This document shows, one piece after another, positions 59,956 to 64,000 of a DNA stretch of 64,000 nucleotides. This stretch comes from Chiayiivirga sp. (GTDB lineage Bacteria > Pseudomonadota > Gammaproteobacteria > Xanthomonadales > Xanthomonadaceae). Where the stretch lies: the NCBI GenBank assembly GCA_022647565.1, contig JALCLA010000001.1, forward strand, positions 1,537,117 through 1,601,116, in the 5' to 3' direction. How positions within the stretch are numbered: the stretch's first letter is position 1; every line of letters starts with the position of its first letter. A program made the position numbers and the translations under genes. The notes below the pieces were generated by a model. That model was not told where the DNA came from and ran no database searches. It saw only the letters and a program-made list of their open reading frames with translations.

Positions 59956-60038
59956 GAACGACACTTTCTAGCATCGTTCGTGACGCAGCGTAGCGCGCAT
60001 TTGCCACTTGTCAAGTTAGAACGTAACTTTCTCGCATC
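59956..60038. promoter_or_regulatory. control region with two direct operator-like repeats
   Basis: ACTTTCTAGCATC at 59963-59975 and ACTTTCTCGCATC at 60026-60038, 12 of 13 identical and 63 bp apart (about six helical turns). The first also lies between inverted arms cgaacga / tcgttcg. Location between divergent xis-like and Cro-like genes suggests regulator sites. Confidence 0.5.
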
Positions 60039-60061
60039 ACCCGCCCAAGGCCGCCGCCGTC

Positions 60062-60331
60062 GTGATCAGGTACCGACTCAAGGAGCTCATCGCCGACCGC
60101 GCCTTCCGCCTGGGCCGCATCGTCACCATGGACGAAGTCGCCCGAGAGACCGGCCTGCACCGGATGACCCTCTCCCGCATGGCCAACATCCGCGGCTACG
60201 TCACGCGGACCGACATCCTCGACAAGCTGTGCGAGTACTTCGGGTGCCGGCTGGAGGATCTGGCGCAGCACATACCAACGGAGCGGGCTCCCACGGAGGC
60301 AGCGGTTGGTACAGGCGAGACAGGGCAGTGA
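60062..60331 (+). CDS. Cro/C1-type HTH regulator
   Basis: 89 aa, GTG start. IRYRLKELIADRAFRLGRIVTMDEVARETGLHRMTLSRMANIRGYVTRTDILDKLCEYFGCRLEDLAQH, the compact HTH_26/YozG type. Short variable tail. Divergent from the excisionase-like/integrase/HD set and probably its regulator. Confidence 0.85.
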   Translation: MIRYRLKELIADRAFRLGRIVTMDEVARETGLHRMTLSRMANIRGYVTRTDILDKLCEYFGCRLEDLAQHIPTERAPTEAAVGTGETGQ

Positions 60332-60392
60332 GCTCAGTTCTGTCTCCCACTAGAGCCCGGCCTTACAGGACTCGTTTGTCCAGGGTCAGAAC

Positions 60393-61928
60393 GTGAGAGA
60401 GCAGCAGCACGTGGGCAAGCTCAAGCGAGCCGCCAGCAAGCCGTCGATCAAAGGGGACCGGAAAGAGCGCGAGATTGCGCGCATGACGGGGCTGTCGCGC
60501 AACACGGTGCGAAGTGGCTGCACGGCGAGGTGGATGGTCCGCCGAAGTACCGGCGCAGCGAGCAGCCCAACAAGCTCACGCCGTTCCACGACGCGCTCAA
60601 GCAGGCCGTTGAAGGCCGACGCCCGGCGGCCCAAGCGCGAGCGCCGCACGGCCAAGGCGCTGTACGCCGAGATCAAGGCGGCGCGGCTACGACGGGCGGC
60701 TACACCGCGTGACCGACTTCGTCCGGGCGTGGCGCCAGGGCGAGGGCCAATCTGCGAGCGCCAACGCCTTCGTGCCGCTGGCCTTCGAGCTGGGCGAGGC
60801 CTTCCAGTTCGACTGGAGCGAGGAAGGGCTGGTGGTGGGCGGCATCTACTACCGCTGCAGGTCTCGCACATGAAGCTGTGCGCCAGCCGCGCCTTCTGGC
60901 TGGTGGCCTATCCGAGCCAGGGCCACGAGATGCTGTTCGATGCCCACACCCGCAGCTTTGCGGCCCTGGGCGGCGTGGCCCGGCGCGGCATCTACGACAA
61001 CATGAAGACGGCCGTGGACAAGGTCAAGAAGGGCAAGGGCCGCATCGTCAATGAGCGCTTCGCGGCGATGTGCGCGCACTACCTGTTCGACCCGGACTTC
61101 TGCAACGTCGCCAGCGGCTGGGAGAAGGGCGTCGTCGAGAAGAACGTGCAGGACAGCCGCCGGCGCATCTGGATCGAGGCGGCCAAGCAGCGCTTCGGCA
61201 GCTTCGCCGAACTCAACGCCTGGCTGGGCCAGCGGTGCCGGGCGCTGTGGCAGGAGGTGCGCCACCCCGAGCACAAGGCAGTTCAGCGTGGCCGAGATGC
61301 TGGAGCACGAGCGCGCGCACCTGATGCCCATGCCGGCGCCGTTCGATGGCTACGTCGAGAAGCCCGGCGCGGGTGTCCAGCACCTGCCTGGTATCGGTGG
61401 CGCGCAACCGCTACTCGGTGCCGTGCGAGCTGGCGGGCAGATGGTCAGCACGCGGCTGTACCCGGGCAGCGTCGTCGTGGTGGCCAACGACGACACGTGA
61501 TCGTGGCCGCCACGAGCGGCTGAGCAACCGGCGGCCAGACGCGCTACGACTGGCAGCACTACATCCCGCTGCTGCAGAGCAAGCCCGGCGCGCTGCGCAA
61601 CGGCGCGCCGTTCGCCGACATGCCGAGCCGCTGCAGCGCTGCGCCGGGGCTGCTGCGCAAGCCGGCGGCGACCGGGTGATGGCGCAGGTGCTGGCCATCG
61701 TGCTGAGCGCCGGACTGGACGCGGTGCTGGTGGCGGTGGAACTGGCGCTGGAATCGGGCGCCGGGCGGGTCAGCGCCGAGCACGTGGTCAACGTGCTGGC
61801 GCGGCTGAACGCGGCGCCGACGCCGCAGGACGGTGGCCACGCAGCTGAAGGCTCAAGGACGCCGCCGCTGGCCGACACCGGCGCGCTACGACCGCCTGCG
61901 TGCCGACACGCCACCGAGGAGGCCGAGC
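60393..61928 (+). pseudogene. istA: IstA transposase (IS21), many frame breaks
   Basis: Recognisable pieces in alternating frames: REIARMTGLSRNTVR; EVDGPPKYRR-type segment QPNKLTPFHDALKQAVE; FQFDWSEEG with a catalytic Asp; then a long intact part SHMKLCASRAFWLVAYPSQG, YDNMKTAVDKVKKGKGRIVN (Asp), GWEKGVVEKNVQDSRRRIW (Glu). Later: FSVAEMLEHERAHLMPMPAP and VLAIVLSAGLDAVLVAVELA. Breaks look like lost single bases. Distinct from the intact IstA nearby. Confidence 0.8.
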
Positions 61929-61929
61929 C

Positions 61930-62640
61930 ATGCGTGACGTGCTGGTCGAACTCAAGGCGTTGCGCCTGCACGGCATGGCCGGCGCCTGGGCGATCTGGTC
62001 GAGCAGGGACAGCGCAGGCGGAGCGGGCATCGATCCTCGCGCTGGCTGATCGAGCACCTGCTGCAGGCCGAGGGCACGGACCGCGCCATGCGCTCGGTCA
62101 GCCACCAGATGCACGCGCCAAGTTCCCGGTGCATCGCGACCTGGCCGGCTTCGACTTCGAGGTCTCGCCGGTGGACCGCAAGCTCGTGATGAGCACAGCT
62201 GGCCGACCTGGCCTTCACCGACGACGCGCACAACGTGGTGCTGGTCGGTGGGCCGGGCACGGGCAAGACGCATCTGGCCACGGCCATCGGCGTATCGGGC
62301 ATCACCCGGCATGGCAAGCGGGTGCGCTTCTTCTCGACGGTCGATCTGGTCAACGCGCTGGAGCAGGAGAAGGCGCAGGGCAAGGCCGGGCGCATCGCAT
62401 TGAGCCTGCTGCGCATGGACCTGGTCATCCTGGACGAGCTGGGCTACCTGCCGTTCAGCCAGGCCGGCGGGGCCTTGCTGTTCCACCTGCTCCAAGCTGT
62501 ACGAGCACACCAGCGTGATGATCACGACCAACCTGGACTTCGCCGAATGGTCCAGCGTGTTCGGCGACGCCAAGATGACCACGGCGCTGCTGGACCGGCT
62601 CACGCACCACTGCCACATCGTGGAGACGGGCAACCATTCG
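61930..62640 (+). pseudogene. istB: IstB ATPase (IS21), frame-broken and cut at the 3' end
   Basis: MRDVLVELKALRLHGMAGAW, then FPVHRDLAGFDFEVSPVDRKL and the Walker A VLVGGPGTGKTHLATAIG, Walker B DLVILDELGYLPF, and TNLDFAEWSSVFGDAKMTTALLDRLTHHCHIVETGNHS. At least three frame shifts. The expected remaining C-terminal residues are missing because IS3 sequence follows. Confidence 0.82.
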
Positions 62641-64000
62641 GCAACTGGGCTATCCGACGAAGAACGCGCTCAAGACCTGGTATTGCGAGTACGAGCAGCG
62701 ACACGACCTGCCGGTCGGCTACACGCGGCGGTCGAAGTTTTCCCAAGCTCAGAAGGAACGGGCCGTCGAGCACTACCTCGCACACGGCCGGTGCATCGCT
62801 GCGACGATCAGGTCGTTGGGCTATCCATCGAGGTCATTGCTGACCGCGTGGCTTCAAGAGCTTCATCCACAGGAGCGCACACGCGTTGTTGCTCGATCCC
62901 AGGAGCTGGCGTCCGAGGCCAAGCAGTCTGCCGTCATCGCTTTGTGCATGCGCCCGGCCAGCGCGCAGGCGGTGGCTGACGATCTTGGCGTGTGTCGTGG
63001 CTCGCTGTACAAGTGGAAGAATCAATTGCTCGGCCACGACGCACTCACACCCATGAAGCGCCAACCAGACACCCCAGCAAGTTCTGATAGGTCCGAACTG
63101 GAACAGCAACTCGAGACGCTGCGACGGGACATCAGACGACTGCAGCTCGAGAAGGACCTGCTGAAGAAGGCGAACGAACTTCTAAAAAAAGAACTGGGCA
63201 TCGACCGGCAGCACCTGACGAATCGGGAGAAGACGCTGCTGGTTGATGCCCTGAGGTCGACCTACCCGGTGACGGAACTGCTTTGCGAAGTGAACTTGCC
63301 ACGCAGTTCCTACTTCTATCATCGGGCCCGGCTTGAGGAGGGCGACAAGTACGCCGAGGTGCGCCAGACCATGACCGACATCTTCGAGCGCAACTACCGC
63401 TGCTACGGCTACCGGCGGCTCCACGCATCGCTGAGCGATCAGTGCGTGAATATCTCGGAGAAGGTCGTGCGCCGCCTCATGAAACAGGAGTGCCTGGTCG
63501 CGGCGACGAACAAGCGCCGTCGATACGGCTCGTACATGGGCGAGATCAGTCCCGCGCCCGACAACCTACTGAACCGCGACTTCAGCGCCGGCGCACCGAA
63601 CGAGAAGTGGCTGACCGACATCACGGAGTTCCAGATCCCGGCGGGCAAGGTGTATCTGTCGCCCATGATCGATTGTTTCGACGGCATGGTCGTGAGCTGG
63701 TCCATCGGCACGAGACCGAACGCTGAGCTGGTCAACACGATGCTAGACGCCGCTATCGACAAGGTCGCTGCCAGTGGCGAGCGGCCGGTGGTGCATTCGG
63801 ACCGCGGTGGTCACTATCGGTGGCCAGGTTGGCTGACCCGCATCGCCGACGCGAACCTGGTCCGCTCGATGTCACGCAAGGGATGCTCGCCGGACAACGC
63901 CGCCTGCGAGGGCTTCTTGGTCGGCTGAAGACCGAGATGTTCTTCGCCCGGGACTGGCTCTCGACGTCCATCGAAGAATTCGTGGCGGCGTTGGACGCCT
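62630..64000 (+). pseudogene. IS3-family transposase, 5'-truncated, frameshifted near 63917, runs off window
   Basis: The frame opens at 62630 with ATIRQLGYPTKNALKTWYCE, lacking the usual first 20-25 residues and any start codon. HTH regions follow (AHGRCIAATIRSLGYPSR; ADDLGVCRGSLYKWKN), a leucine zipper-like coil (LEQQLETLRRDIRRLQLEKDLLKKANEL), HTH_21 and the rve core with WLTDITEF (Asp) and VVHSDRGGHY (Asp). At about 63917 a base appears lost: ...NAACEGF is followed out of frame by GRLKTEMFF (Glu). Continues beyond the window. Confidence 0.88.

Larger units (their letters stand above)
60393..62640 (+). mobile_element. second IS21-family copy, frame-broken and 3'-truncated
   Basis: Contains istA-like then istB-like sequence unlike the first IS21, so a different member of the family. 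Many single-base shifts. The right part ends within istB at about 62630-62640, where IS3-type sequence begins. Left terminal repeat not identified. Confidence 0.8.

Overview
This 64 kb window looks like a chromosome segment of a GC-rich gammaproteobacterium of the Xanthomonadales/Lysobacterales. The grounds are the gene order (map-glnD-dapD-arsC-dapE facing rpsB-tsf-pyrH; lexA-recA-recX-alaS-csrA-tRNA-Ser), a LexA box of the Xanthomonas type (TTAGTAGTATTACTACTAA) directly in front of lexA, GTAG-type palindromic repeats, and secreted proteins ending in -GFE. Genus and species cannot be fixed from the sequence alone.

Region 1 (1-40 kb) is mostly core genome with intact frames. On the minus strand lie rpsB-tsf-pyrH and frr-uppS-cdsA-dxr-rseP (translation, nucleotide supply, isoprenoid and phospholipid precursors, envelope stress protease). 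A zinc transporter gene and a secreted beta-propeller gene sit between pyrH and frr. On the plus strand are map-glnD-dapD-arsC-dapE (N-terminal methionine removal, nitrogen sensing, lysine/diaminopimelate synthesis), radA, ffh-rpsP-rimM-trmD-rplS, htpG, a PepSY/two-component cluster, msrA-msrB-hslR, mutS (minus), and the SOS block cinA-lexA-recA-recX. Unusual items here are a 265-bp nested palindrome filling the frr-uppS gap, three adjacent exported proteins sharing one C-terminal domain behind three different N-terminal parts, and an exact in-frame 126-bp tandem duplication over the Walker B region of radA.

Region 2 (40-47 kb) holds alaS with many single-base frame breaks, csrA, tRNA-Ser(GCT) followed by three 116-bp tandem repeats that each copy the tRNA 3' end, a second secreted beta-propeller paralogue, tRNA-Arg(ACG) and a small TPR-like ORF.

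Region 3 (47-64 kb) is accessory. It has an exported RHS/YD-repeat polymorphic toxin with a restriction-endonuclease-like C-terminus, an immunity candidate starting directly after its stop codon, and a secreted partner protein upstream. Next come a phage-type repressor operon with a divergent Ner-like regulator, an IS21 element that appears to cut off the 3' end of an HD-domain gene, a tyrosine integrase with excisionase-like and Cro-like regulators, then a frame-broken second IS21 copy joined to a 5'-truncated IS3 transposase that runs off the window.

Frame breaks concentrate after 40 kb (alaS, parts of rhs, second IS21, IS3 end) and are almost all losses of one base. Since alaS is normally essential, local consensus errors are the simplest explanation; genuine decay of the mobile genes cannot be excluded from sequence alone.
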